Shown: positions 6,683 through 17,100 of the stretch, in pieces
How the letters are laid out: every line of letters begins with the position of its first letter
How positions within the stretch are numbered: position 1 is the first letter of the stretch
IMG/VR virus record: IMGVR_UViG_3300022839_000083
Span: 1 to 27,440 of that record
Source: a virus
DNA length: 27,440 nucleotides
Reading direction: 5' to 3' (one strand)
Program-made: the position numbers and the translations under genes
The notes under the pieces: model-generated
What the model was told of the DNA's origin: nothing
The model's input: the letters and a program-made list of their open reading frames with translations, nothing else
Database searches by the model: none

Positions 6683-9600
6683 ATGGCGTTTAATCTAAGT
6701 GCATCTCTTAAAGGTAGTTTAACATCAGCAGTAAATACTGTAAAGACATCAGTCAGTACTGTTAGTCAAAACATCAGTACGGCTACCGGAGTAAGTACTC
6801 AGAAAATAAATTCAGCACTGCTAGGAGGAACTGTTGGCGGACTTTTAAGAGGAGGCCAAGGCGCTGCACTTGGTGCATTAGCAGGCGGAATACTCGGCGG
6901 CGGCGGAGCAGGCGATTTACTAGGACAAGTTAAAAACAAACTTAGTGGACTAATTAGTGCTGCTGAAGAATTACAGGGCCTAGCTAACAATCCGTTAAAA
7001 CTTGTAGAAAGAGGAATTGCAGATCTTGCAGGAATAACTGGCGAAGAATATGGATTAGTACAAGCTCAATATCGTGAACTAAATGAAAGAAGTGCGTTTA
7101 GTGATTTTATTGATACCGGTTATAAGTCTCCTTATCAAGGCGATGATACTTCAGCAAGCAAAATTCCAAATCCGTTAAGAAGTCATAATAGTTATAATTA
7201 TGTAATTTCATTAGGCGTGCTTGACGCTGCAGAATATAACAATCCAGAAAAATATAGAAGTGCAGGCGGATTTAAAAATTACATAATACAAAGCAGCGGC
7301 GGAAACTTAGATAAACGTTATCAAATTTTTGACGAAAAGGGCACCGGAAGATCTGAACACGCTGAATACTACATTGATGATCTTGAGATAGAAGGAGTTG
7401 TTGCTCCTAATCCAAATACTAGAGTAACAACCGGAACTGCTATATCATTTAATGTAACAGAGCCGTATAGCATGGGTAATTTTATTCAAGCAATTATTGG
7501 AGCAGCAGCTACTGCTGGATATAAAAGTTACAACCAGGCACCATTTTGTTTAAAAATTGATTTTAAAGGATGGAATCTAGATGGATCCACGGATGCAAAC
7601 TTTATAAGCCGTCCTATCTTTATTCCTATAAAGTTTATTAATATGGACTTTAACGTTACTGGTACAGGAAGTACCTATGCAGTTAAAGCGATTCCTATGA
7701 GTGAGTCTGGGCTAGATGATAATATTAATAAGATTAAAACATCAATTAAAGCAACAGGACTATTACTTCACCAAGTACTTGAAACAAATGACGCATCAAT
7801 AACATCAGCAATTAATGGTCAAATTCAAGCGTTGGAAAAAGCCGGCGCACTTACACCATATGATAGATATGTTATAGTATTTCCAAAAGATAGATCCACG
7901 CTGCTTTCGGCGCTACAAGCAGGCAATATTGATGACACTGCATTTACTACTTCGCCCGAGGAACGTGAGGAACAGCGTAGAGGAACAGTTGCAGCAAATC
8001 CAGAGTTACGTAATTCTTTTAGTCCAACAACGATAACAATTACTCCACCGTCTCGTACATATTCTATACTCAAGTCGTTTGCTGAAAACACTGGTCTAAT
8101 GAATGAAATTGGGTTAAGTACTCTTAATGAAGATACTAATGCTCCGGGAAATTCTAGCGAAGCAGACGCTGCTGCTGCAACTAACCCTCAAACTGGACTA
8201 GTTGACACTACTTCAAAAGCGGTACAGCCTGCAGATAAAGCAAGAGATTTCCAATTTAATCAAAACGAAAATATTACTAGTATTATTGAAAAAATAGTAG
8301 TACAGTCTACATTTTGTGCAGAAAATTCAACTATTAAAGCTAAAAATGGATTACACAAATGGTTTAAAATTAATACACATGTTTTTATAGATGAAAGCCC
8401 TGTAACAGAAGCACAAATGGGCCGTCGTCCAAAAGTTTATGTATACAGTGTTATGCCTTACGAAGTTCCTGAAACAGTTACTATGGCTAGCAACGCTAGA
8501 GCAAGTAATATTCAAGGTTTAAAACGAGTTGCTGTCAAAGGATACAATTACATTTATACAGGCAAAAATGAAGATGTATTAAACTTTGATATTAATTTTA
8601 ATAATGCATTTATGCTAACAGCAAACGCAGATTTTGGAATGACAACAGGATCTCAAAGTGATCCTGACGCAAGTAAAGTTGCTACTGCACAAACAAATAC
8701 ACCATCGGGCGCTGCTCCTGCAGAACCAAGCGATGCTGCAACTACAGACGACCAGACAGGCGGGACAGAAATGGGTACCGGCCCAAAAGGAGCAGCCGGC
8801 ACCCAAAGTAACGATGTACGCCGTCAAATTGCTGAGATGTTTCATGACAGAATTACAAACATGACAGTAGATATGGTCACAGCTGAAATGGAAATAATAG
8901 GGGATCCCTATTATCTTCCGCAAGACACTGGAAATTATGTATCAAAGCGTGTTGCAGGCAAACCAGGTATAACAGAAGACGGTACTATGCCGTATTCAAC
9001 TGGTCCTGTTTTAGTTGATGTTAATTTTAGAACACCGTTTGATTATCAAATAGATGGAGCAACAATGGAAATGCCATTAGCTGTTCCGGGATTTAGTGGA
9101 TTATTCCAAGTATGGGCAGTTACCAATATTTTTGCAGCCGGCAAATTTACACAGCTTCTTAAAATGATTCGCCTTAGAGGACAAGACGACAAAGCAAGTA
9201 CCGGAAACACTAACTTTATTCAAGTTAAAAACGAAGTAGCAATGGCTAAAACAACTACACAATCTGATGGCACTGTTGGACAAAGCGGTATGCCTGCGAC
9301 TAATAGTATGCCAGGACCAATGGCTGACGATATTCGAAATTTACTACCAGCAATAGGTGCCGATGTAGCTGCACAGTTAGCTGGCCCATTTAAACAACTA
9401 GAAATAGCACTTAAAACAGAAATACTTAATATAGGAGAATTAGTAAAAGGTGTTGATTTTGGCATTGCAAGTGTTCCTGATTTAACTAAAGTTATTCCTC
9501 GAATTGCAACAGGTGCTCTCGGCGGCCTAATAGGAAATGCTCTCGGCGGAAAGTTAGGAGCAGTTACCGGAGCAGTACTTGGATCGCAACTAGGTTCTCT

Positions 9601-9841
9601 TACTAGCGGCTTTGGCGGCGTAACAGGATCTCTTACTAGCGGATTAAACGGTTTAGGAGGAACTCTTAATTCAGCAGTAAACTCTTTAGGAGATCCAAAT
9701 GCTCCTCCTTATACAGGCAGTGATCCCATTATTAGAGCAAGATTAGGTCTACCGACTGTAAATACTGCTACTAATCAAAGCATTGCAGCAGTCTCAGGCG
9801 CAGCAACATCTAAAGTTAGAAATTTGATAGGACCACAATAA
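6683..9841 (+). CDS. Large hub-like baseplate structural protein
   Basis: A 1052-residue virion protein. Two glycine-zipper hydrophobic segments flank the body: about 46-82 (GGTVGGLLRGGQGAALGALA and following) and 944-1000. The N-terminal body (about 165-350) is soluble beta-rich sequence. The C-terminal body has EIIGDPYYLP (737-746) and FSGLFQVWAVTNIFAAGKF (804-822) followed by TQLLKMIRLRGQ. This pairing resembles the end of hub proteins of the gp27/gpD type, where a GDP strand and a 'V--V-N-F--GKFTQ-L---R' strand form the OB-like ring domain. A Thr/Ala/Pro linker (about 655-710) separates the parts. I infer a hub or tail-tip role; T4 gp27 has 391 residues, so much is extra. It is translated next to gp53 and overlaps the following gene by one base. 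The zippers could pack in the tail lumen or insert into membrane; sequence alone does not decide. Confidence 0.55.
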   Translation: MAFNLSASLKGSLTSAVNTVKTSVSTVSQNISTATGVSTQKINSALLGGTVGGLLRGGQGAALGALAGGILGGGGAGDLLGQVKNKLSGLISAAEELQGLANNPLKLVERGIADLAGITGEEYGLVQAQYRELNERSAFSDFIDTGYKSPYQGDDTSASKIPNPLRSHNSYNYVISLGVLDAAEYNNPEKYRSAGGFKNYIIQSSGGNLDKRYQIFDEKGTGRSEHAEYYIDDLEIEGVVAPNPNTRVTTGTAISFNVTEPYSMGNFIQAIIGAAATAGYKSYNQAPFCLKIDFKGWNLDGSTDANFISRPIFIPIKFINMDFNVTGTGSTYAVKAIPMSESGLDDNINKIKTSIKATGLLLHQVLETNDASITSAINGQIQALEKAGALTPYDRYVIVFPKDRSTLLSALQAGNIDDTAFTTSPEEREEQRRGTVAANPELRNSFSPTTITITPPSRTYSILKSFAENTGLMNEIGLSTLNEDTNAPGNSSEADAAAATNPQTGLVDTTSKAVQPADKARDFQFNQNENITSIIEKIVVQSTFCAENSTIKAKNGLHKWFKINTHVFIDESPVTEAQMGRRPKVYVYSVMPYEVPETVTMASNARASNIQGLKRVAVKGYNYIYTGKNEDVLNFDINFNNAFMLTANADFGMTTGSQSDPDASKVATAQTNTPSGAAPAEPSDAATTDDQTGGTEMGTGPKGAAGTQSNDVRRQIAEMFHDRITNMTVDMVTAEMEIIGDPYYLPQDTGNYVSKRVAGKPGITEDGTMPYSTGPVLVDVNFRTPFDYQIDGATMEMPLAVPGFSGLFQVWAVTNIFAAGKFTQLLKMIRLRGQDDKASTGNTNFIQVKNEVAMAKTTTQSDGTVGQSGMPATNSMPGPMADDIRNLLPAIGADVAAQLAGPFKQLEIALKTEILNIGELVKGVDFGIASVPDLTKVIPRIATGALGGLIGNALGGKLGAVTGAVLGSQLGSLTSGFGGVTGSLTSGLNGLGGTLNSAVNSLGDPNAPPYTGSDPIIRARLGLPTVNTATNQSIAAVSGAATSKVRNLIGPQ

Positions 9842-11166
9842 TGTCAGAAGCAGACGACAGCGGCTTACCAGAAGAAAGCCAAGGAAAATTAGAACAATCG
9901 AATGCTGTTCCTGTAGAAGGGGTTGGGCCTTGGACTAAACCTGAGCTTAACACAAATCGACAAATATTTGAAAATATTGACGACTTGTTTAAATATGGCG
10001 AAGACATTATTTTAAATTATCAACGCTCTTATCAAATTGTTATAGTTATTGATAATAGTGGCTGGAGCAAATTATTATATCCAAGTCAGCCACATTATTG
10101 GGTAATTGAAAAATTTGCGTTAGATCCAACAGTTGCCGCCGAAAATCCAGATCGTAGTCTTGAAATAGAGTGTGTCCCACTTTATGAAAAAATGGTAGAA
10201 TGGGCTGAACAAGATATAACAGCTGATGTTAAACCAGCGGGTTCTGTGCAAGTGTCTACGTATCAAGGCGTGCCGGTTTACTTGCCTGATCCTTTACTAG
10301 ATTATAGCAGGCCTGAAACACAAATAAGTGCTACCACTGGTGCAGCTACAGGCGCAACAGTTATAACAACTACTACCGTAAAACCAAATACTGCAGGCGG
10401 TGTAACAGTAAGTGAAACTGTTCCTGCAGAAGTTGCAGCACCCACAAACTTAACTGATGCAGAAAGAAAATGGTTAGGCGGTGCCGATCCTACTGATCCG
10501 TATATTCTCGCTCGTATGAAAGCTGCTACCGGAGCAACTCCATCTATTTTTGGAAAAGTAACTGACCTATTTGGAGGGTTACAACGCCTAGCTGCATTAT
10601 CAACAATAGCAAAAACTTCAGCAGCTAATGTATTGTCAGGAAACATTCCTTCCTTTCCTAATAATCCCCCTGCAGGCGCAGGAGTAAGCGGAGCAGGATC
10701 AACTCCTCCAAGATCTGTGCCGTATCAAGATGCTATTTTAAGACAAGCTAGAGCTGCTGCTGCTGCTCCAAAATCAACAGTGGCTGCACTAACTGCTGGC
10801 GCTGGCAGAGGAAATGGCGCAGCTGAAGTTGCTCAACGTGCTGCTAATACAACTGTTACTGCGCCTACAACAGTAACACAATCACCTTCTACACCTACAA
10901 CTGCAAATACATCGGCTACGCTTCGCCCGCCTAACGTATATGTATACGAGCCGCTAACACCGGGGTTTGATAGATACGATTTTAATACTGGTAAAAAAGT
11001 TTATACACCAGATGCAGGACCAAGCAGAACTGTATCATCGCAACCAGTTGTTCCTCAACTTACACCAAGAGTGCCTTCAACTGCAAATGATCTGGGGGTT
11101 ACAAGTCCGACATTAAACAACGCAACAACATCTGCTATTGCTCAAAGAGTAATAAGACCGCAATAA
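9841..11166 (+). CDS. Late structural protein with low-complexity tail
   Basis: A 441-residue protein I do not recognise. Residues 1-140 look folded: an acidic start, then YQIVIVIDNSGWSKLLYP (63-80), HYWVIEKFAL (84-93) and a strand-rich run to YQGVPVYLPDPLLDY (140-154). From about 160 to the end the chain is dominated by Ala, Thr, Pro, Ser and Val with few charges, so it is probably extended or disordered, apart from a helical patch (DAERKWLGG, 204-212) and IFGKVTDLFGGLQRLAALST (235-254). A short ordered island near 365-390 reads VYVYEPLTPGFDRYDF. Its ATG overlaps the stop of the hub-like gene (TAATG) and gp5 follows after 37 bases, so it is a late baseplate-associated product. A hub accessory or a chaperone-like partner of gp5 are both possible. 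Confidence 0.6.
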   Translation: MSEADDSGLPEESQGKLEQSNAVPVEGVGPWTKPELNTNRQIFENIDDLFKYGEDIILNYQRSYQIVIVIDNSGWSKLLYPSQPHYWVIEKFALDPTVAAENPDRSLEIECVPLYEKMVEWAEQDITADVKPAGSVQVSTYQGVPVYLPDPLLDYSRPETQISATTGAATGATVITTTTVKPNTAGGVTVSETVPAEVAAPTNLTDAERKWLGGADPTDPYILARMKAATGATPSIFGKVTDLFGGLQRLAALSTIAKTSAANVLSGNIPSFPNNPPAGAGVSGAGSTPPRSVPYQDAILRQARAAAAAPKSTVAALTAGAGRGNGAAEVAQRAANTTVTAPTTVTQSPSTPTTANTSATLRPPNVYVYEPLTPGFDRYDFNTGKKVYTPDAGPSRTVSSQPVVPQLTPRVPSTANDLGVTSPTLNNATTSAIAQRVIRPQ

Positions 11167-11203
11167 TCAATAAATTTAAAAGAATAACAGGAACTAACTA
11201 CTA

Positions 11204-13684
11204 ATGGCAAACGGAAATTATACAAGAACAACGTCTAATAATAATGCTGATTTTAAAAATGCAGGACCGTATGAAGCTATCATTGTTAATAATTTAGATA
11301 CAAAATATATGGGCGGCCTTGTTGTTGAATTATTAAGATATACTAGCTCTGGTGGCACGCCTGAACGTAGCGGCCAATTATTAAATGTAAGATATTTAAG
11401 TCCGTTTTACGGTGTTACTCCTAATGCTGCACTTACTGCAAACGATGGTTATGAACATACACAAAAGTCATATGGTATGTGGATGGTGCCGCCTGATGTA
11501 GGTACTAAAGTCCTTGTAATATTTGCAGAAGGTAATGCAAACTTTGGTTATTGGATTGGATGTATTCCCGCAGACTATATGAATTTCATGGTTCCTGACG
11601 GGAGAGCCTCAACTGAAAACACAACTGGAATTACTCCTCCTCCACTAAAGGGAAGAAAGCTTCCAACCGGCGAATATAATAAATCAATTGAAAGTGGATC
11701 TAAAGTTGATCCTACTTTATTTGCTAAACCGTATAACAAAGATTTTACAGAATCTTTAGAAATCCAAGGGTTACACAATGACGAAATCCGCGGCACTACT
11801 ACAACTAGTGCTCGCAGAGAAATTCCTAGTATGGTATTTGGTATAAGCACACCGGGTCCTAAAGATCGCAGAGACGGCTCGCCAACTGTAGAAATAGGCA
11901 CAGCAGGAAACAAAGTTGCAGTTCCTTCAAACAGATTAGGCGGTAGTAGTTTTGTAATGGATGACGGTGATGAAAGATTTGTTCGTTCAACTCATGCAGA
12001 AGATGGCCCTCCAATTTATAAAAATAAAGGTGCTAACGAAACCGGCGGCGATAGAACTATTCTACAAAACGAGCTAATGCGTTTTCGAACTAGAACCGGG
12101 CATCAGATATTAATGCACAACAGTGAAGATTTAATTTATATTGGAAATGCCCGCGGCACTACTTGGATTGAAATGTCCAGCGACGGTAAAATTGATATTC
12201 ATGCACAAGATAGCGTTAGTATCATGACTGAAAATGATTTAAACATTACTGCTGAACGTGATATAAACATGGAAGCAGGCAGAAATGTCAATATTAAGGC
12301 TACTGGCAGAGCAAGGGGTGCAGCTAGCGGTAGAGTACAAATTGAATCTAAGCAAGATTTTAATTTGTATGTCGGCGCAAACAGTAAAATTACTGTAGGA
12401 AACAATCAACATATTGCCGTAAAACAGTCGCAATATATTGATACAGCTAAATCATTACACGTTAAATCAGGACAAGACAATCGTCTCACTGCCGGGGGAT
12501 CTACACACATTAACAGTGCAAAAGAACATAGAGAAACTGCAACATATGTGCATATGAATGGACCAAATGCAGCTCAAGCTAACCCTGCACGACAAGTTGA
12601 ACAGTTGAGTACAATTACATTACCTCGTGTTAGACCAGGTGGCTCAATAAGTGGATACGAAAGTATATTAGCAAGGGCGCCGCAACACGAACCGTGGCCG
12701 CATCATGAAAACTTAGATCCGTTATCGTTTAAGAAAATAGAAACAGATAGAGACGCGCCCGGAGCGCTGCCTAGTTCGGATCGGGTGCTTACTCCCGATA
12801 CGTTTGATAAAAATTTACAAGGTAGAACGTCTAGTGCATTTGTATCAGGAAGCGGCGGTAACATCAGCACAGGGTATATATCAAGAGGTCCCGGCAACGG
12901 ACAAACACCTGTACCGCCTGGTGATTATAACAGTGACTTTAACTTTGATCCAGAATTAGGATCACTAAGTGCAAGATACGAATCAAGAGGAAATCCTGCA
13001 ACTATTGGATGGGATAGCACCGGCGGATTTAGTTACGGAACATACCAGCTTGCAGCAAACCGAGGTGTAATGAATGAATTCCATGCTTGGCTGACTAAGG
13101 CATACCCTAGCTTAGAATCGCAATTGGCAGCAGCCGGCGGCGCGTCAGCAGCTAGAGCAGGTACCGAAGCATACAAAGCTGCATGGGCACAAGTAATGTC
13201 AACAGCAGCAGGTAAAGAAGCACAGCACCAGTATGCAGTAATTGCATATTATGTACCTGCTGCAAAACTAATTAAAAATAAATCAGAGATTGATGTAAAT
13301 CAAAGATCACTAACATTACAAAATACTGTATGGTCTGCTGCTATACAACACGGTCCAGGCGGCGCACGCAACGTCTATGAAAGAGCACTTGCTAGTTTAA
13401 GTTATCCGCCAAGCCCTCCTACTACAACTGAGCCCACTGATTCGGCATTAATTAGAGCAGTTTATGCAGAACGCCGCGCAGAAAATGGCGCACGATATTT
13501 TAAAAGTAGTACACAAGGTGTTAGGGATAGTGTTGTTAACAGATTCCATAACGAAGAAGCAGATGCTCTTAGAAGTTTAGAACAAGAGATTGCTAAAGCA
13601 CAAGCTAATCCGCCGACACAAGATCCGACAGATAACAGTGCAGCTACTGCAACAGTAGCACTACATCGATCATCTGCACAATAA
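11204..13684 (+). CDS. gp5: gp5-like baseplate hub spike with C-terminal hydrolase domain
   Basis: An 826-residue puncturing-spike protein. Residues about 20-125 form the gp5/VgrG OB-fold (PPDVGTKVLVIFAEGN near 97-112, YWIGCIP just after). A linker leads to a triple-beta-helix needle at about 310-453, with short alternating repeats such as KIDIHAQDSVSIMTENDLNI and ERDINMEAGRNVNIKA, as in T4 gp5 and VgrG. The C-terminus (about 587-740) has LSARYESRG (588-596) with E593 as likely catalytic acid, then GGFSYGTYQLA (607-617), a pattern of peptidoglycan-cleaving domains on VgrG-type spikes. T4 gp5 (575 residues) instead carries a T4-lysozyme domain between OB-fold and helix; here that site holds only a linker. 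Its role would be to pierce the outer membrane and cut murein at injection. It has an ACAGGA ribosome site, with a weak AATAAAT late-like box at 11169-11175. Confidence 0.8.
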   Translation: MANGNYTRTTSNNNADFKNAGPYEAIIVNNLDTKYMGGLVVELLRYTSSGGTPERSGQLLNVRYLSPFYGVTPNAALTANDGYEHTQKSYGMWMVPPDVGTKVLVIFAEGNANFGYWIGCIPADYMNFMVPDGRASTENTTGITPPPLKGRKLPTGEYNKSIESGSKVDPTLFAKPYNKDFTESLEIQGLHNDEIRGTTTTSARREIPSMVFGISTPGPKDRRDGSPTVEIGTAGNKVAVPSNRLGGSSFVMDDGDERFVRSTHAEDGPPIYKNKGANETGGDRTILQNELMRFRTRTGHQILMHNSEDLIYIGNARGTTWIEMSSDGKIDIHAQDSVSIMTENDLNITAERDINMEAGRNVNIKATGRARGAASGRVQIESKQDFNLYVGANSKITVGNNQHIAVKQSQYIDTAKSLHVKSGQDNRLTAGGSTHINSAKEHRETATYVHMNGPNAAQANPARQVEQLSTITLPRVRPGGSISGYESILARAPQHEPWPHHENLDPLSFKKIETDRDAPGALPSSDRVLTPDTFDKNLQGRTSSAFVSGSGGNISTGYISRGPGNGQTPVPPGDYNSDFNFDPELGSLSARYESRGNPATIGWDSTGGFSYGTYQLAANRGVMNEFHAWLTKAYPSLESQLAAAGGASAARAGTEAYKAAWAQVMSTAAGKEAQHQYAVIAYYVPAAKLIKNKSEIDVNQRSLTLQNTVWSAAIQHGPGGARNVYERALASLSYPPSPPTTTEPTDSALIRAVYAERRAENGARYFKSSTQGVRDSVVNRFHNEEADALRSLEQEIAKAQANPPTQDPTDNSAATATVALHRSSAQ

Positions 13685-13697
13685 GGGTAAATATAGT

Positions 13698-14132
13698 ATG
13701 AGTCAATTAGAAAAAAATCTGTATAAAAGAGTAACTGTAAGTCAGCCTGTACAAAAATCTACAGTAGGTAGAAAATATAGAGGATTTTCTACAGTTGCAG
13801 ATGCTAAAAGTTTTAGTTTGTATGACTTTGAACTTATTAAACAAGATTTAATAAATCATTTTCATATACGTCAAACTGAAAAATTAAGTGATCCTACATT
13901 TGGCACAATAATATGGGATATATTATACGAGCCATTTACCATTGAAGTACAAGAAGCAATAATTGAAGATGTTACTCGTATTATTAACTACGATCCTAGA
14001 ATAAGAGCTGAAGACATTGTAATAGATACTTACGAACAAGGTATACAGATTGATTGTACAATAACTGTGCTGCCGTTTGGAGTAACTGACCAATTACGCT
14101 TTAAATTTGATAAAGAAAACGGACTACTTTAA
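13698..14132 (+). CDS. gp25: gp25 baseplate wedge subunit
   Basis: A 144-residue protein of the GPW/gp25 family, the sheath-initiating wedge protein at the inner baseplate. Typical patterns: SLYDFELIKQDLINHF (40-55), KLSDPTFGTIIWDILYEPF (62-80), where EPF stands in for the EPR core motif of T4 gp25, then ITRIINYDPRI-like sequence (92-102). The C-terminal strand region (110-140) shows ITVLPFGVTDQLRF-like alternation. The length is close to T4 gp25 (132). It starts 13 bases after the gp5 stop, with AAGG just after that stop as ribosome site. An AT-rich TAAATATA lies in the gap and could be a minor late box. gp6 follows, its partner in the wedge core. Confidence 0.9.
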   Translation: MSQLEKNLYKRVTVSQPVQKSTVGRKYRGFSTVADAKSFSLYDFELIKQDLINHFHIRQTEKLSDPTFGTIIWDILYEPFTIEVQEAIIEDVTRIINYDPRIRAEDIVIDTYEQGIQIDCTITVLPFGVTDQLRFKFDKENGLL

Positions 14133-14149
14133 CGCTAAGAATTAAATAC

Positions 14150-14197
14150 GTACTTTTCCTTATAAGATAAATATTATTAGTAAACAAGGAAACGTAC
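14150..14197 (+). promoter_or_regulatory. Hairpin covering the gp6 ribosome binding site
   Basis: Left arm GTACTTTTCCTT (14150-14161) pairs with right arm AAGGAAACGTAC (14186-14197), 11 of 12 positions, around a 24-base loop. The right arm contains the AAGGA ribosome site and ends at the gp6 ATG, so read-through mRNA from gp25 would hide the site. The loop holds a late-type box (14166-14173). Confidence 0.6.
14166..14173 (+). promoter_or_regulatory. Late promoter box for gp6
   Basis: GATAAATA differs from the T4 late consensus TATAAATA at one base. A start near 14179-14181 would give a leader of about 18 bases that keeps the AAGGA ribosome site and drops the left arm of the hairpin at 14150-14161, freeing gp6 for translation. 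Confidence 0.55.
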
Positions 14198-17100
14198 ATG
14201 TCTTCAAGCGATAGACAGTCAAGGTTATTAGTAGCTGAAGACTGGAAAAGAATTTACCAATCATTTAGAAACGCTGATTTCCAGAGTTATGACTTTGATA
14301 ATCTTCGTCGTACAATGATTAATTATCTGCGTCAAAATTACCCAGAGGATTTTAACGATTATATTGAGTCAAGTGAATATCTTGCACTAATTGATATGAT
14401 TGCTTTCCTTGGGCAAAATCTGTCATTCCGTATTGACTTGAATGCTAGAGAAAACTTTCTTGAAACAGCAGAACGCAGAGAAAGCGTATTACGACTTGCA
14501 CGTATGCTGTCTTACAATCCAAGACGTAATCAAGCAGCGAACGGTTTACTAAAGTTTGATACAATTAAGACAACTGAAAATCTTTTAGATAGTAATGGAT
14601 TAAATTTAGCAGGCATTACTATTAAGTGGAATGATCAAACTAATTCAAATTACTTTGAACAGTTTGTCAAGATTATGAATTCAGCATTGCCGTTGTCTAA
14701 CTCAATTGGTAATCCGTTAAAGTCTGCACTAATTGCAGATGTACAAACACAGAAATATCGCTTAAATGCCACAAATACTGGGCAAGCAATTTATCCTTTT
14801 ACTAAGCGTATTGAAGGTATAAGTACACGTTTTGAAATTGTAAGTACTGACTTATCAGCGGAAGATATTATAGAAGAAGCTCCGCTACCAGGCAATAGTC
14901 CTGCATTCTTATTCCGTGATGACGGCCAAGGCGCTGGAAGTGCTAACACTGGATTCTTTATGCATTTCCGTCAAGGCAAACTTGAAACAGGAAATTTTGC
15001 AGTAACTAACCCTACACCCAACCAAGCAGTTCAAATTGATGCTGAAAATATTAATGACTCTGATGTTTGGCTATTTGCACTAAATAGCGCAGGGTTTGAG
15101 AGTAACCAATGGACAAAAATTGATTCAACTGAAGGTAATAATGTTATCTATAATAGTTTGTTCAATAAAACTAGAGATGTATTTGCAGTAACTACTCGTA
15201 TTGGTGACAGAATTAATTTAAACTTTAGTGACGGAGTATTTGGAAATTTACCAGCTGGCAATTTTAGATCATACTATAGAACTAGTAATAATATACGCAG
15301 TGTAATAACGCCCGGTGCAATTAATACTGTAAGCATTGAGATTCCTTACCAAGCAAGAAACGGATCAGTGCAAACACTTACTATTGGTCTTAAATTAAAT
15401 TATACAGTTAGTAACGGTACTGCTACTGAAACTAATGCTGAAATTAAACAAAATGCACCTACTACATACTATACACAAAATCGTTTAATTACAGGTGAAG
15501 ATTATAACATTGGTCCGCTTGCTATTAGTCAAGATATTATTAAAACTAAAAGTACAAACAGAATATCAAGCGGGATAAGCAGATTTTTTGATTTAAAAGA
15601 TGCCAGCGGAAAGTATTCAAATACTAGTTTATTTGCAGACGACGGCGTAATTTACAAAGAAGAGTTTGTTGAAAAGCAGTCGTTTACGTTTGCTACGCAA
15701 ACAGATATTGAAGGTGTTATATACAACACTATTGAAGAAATTTTAGGAAGTGTAAGCACACAAAATTTCTATCTTGCAAAATATCCAAAAATTATTGTTA
15801 GTGACCTTAATGCAACTTGGTTGCAGTCAAGCACAAGTACAAACCAGTCATTAGGCCTGCTTCAAGATATTGATAGCAATGCATATTCAGTAGGTAGTTT
15901 TACTGCTAATAGTTTGCGGTTGGTAGAAGCAGGAACAATGTTAAAATTTGTTGCTCCTGTCGGCAAGCATTTTATGCCAGACGGCACCCTAATGGATGAC
16001 AATGATGTAGATCATTTAGGAAAAACAAATTATAAGTGGTCTAAAATAGTGTCTGTTTCTGGTGCAGGAACAACTATAGATGAAGACGGAATTGCGCCTA
16101 TCGCGCTAAATGATATTATTCCAACTGGTGCAATATTACAGCAATTAATTTCTAATTATTCTAAAGTATTAATTAACGATGTAAAAGTAGAATTAATTGA
16201 CCAAACATTTGAATACAGAGACTTTGCACTACGATACGATCAGTATGATAGACAATGGAAGATTGTGTTAGCAGAAGACATTAATACACTTGGCGCTTTT
16301 GCAACTGGTAAAGCAGGCGATATTAGCGGTGAGAATCTTGATGCAAGTTGGATGTTATACTTTAAAACAGATGGTGAAAAATACACAATTACCTATCGTA
16401 ATTTAAGATACATAATGGAAAGTGCAGATGAGATTAGATTCTTCTTTGATGCTGCTGATAAAATTTATGATCCTGCAACCGGTCAAATAGTTAGAGATAA
16501 GATTAATATCTTAAATATTAATCGTAAACCCGGTGCGCTAACACCGCTTACAACAGACTTTAACTGGACGATCACTGATGCATATAGAGATGTAGAAGGA
16601 TATCTAGACAGCCGTAAAATTCAAGTTCAGTTTATTGATCTTGACGATGACGGAGTAGTCGATGATCCAGATATATTTGAACAAATTGTTGGTGAAGAAA
16701 ATACTGCAATTGCAACCGCAGACAAATTAATATTCCAAAAGAAATATACAACAACCGACGGTGTAGAAGACTTTAAATATTTTGCAAATATAACTGCTGA
16801 AATAATTATAGTACAAAACGAAGCAGCAATATCTCCCTACAGCGCACGATTAGAAGGGCAGATATTTTATCTAATTGATGAAGGTATTTTTAGAAAGCTT
16901 AATAAAGTACTAAACAACACTGTAATTAATACAGACTATAAAGCATATTTTGGCCGTTCAGGGTTAAAATTTCATTATATCCATGTTGCTGATAGTGGAT
17001 ATAGAATTGACCCAAGTGCAAGTAATATTATTGATACATATGTGTTATCAAAGTCTTATGATATACAAGTAAAGCAATATATTGCTGGAACAATTTTAAC

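Noticed and set aside
8615-8923. Cys-rich 102-codon minus-strand ORF within the hub-like gene
   Set aside because: It is an antisense shadow of a well supported gene; the Cys and Ser excess mirrors Ala and Thr codons on the other strand.
10302-10646. 114-codon minus-strand ORF opposite the 441-residue protein
   Set aside because: It is a shadow of the Ala/Thr/Val-rich tail; no ribosome site and no promoter on that strand.
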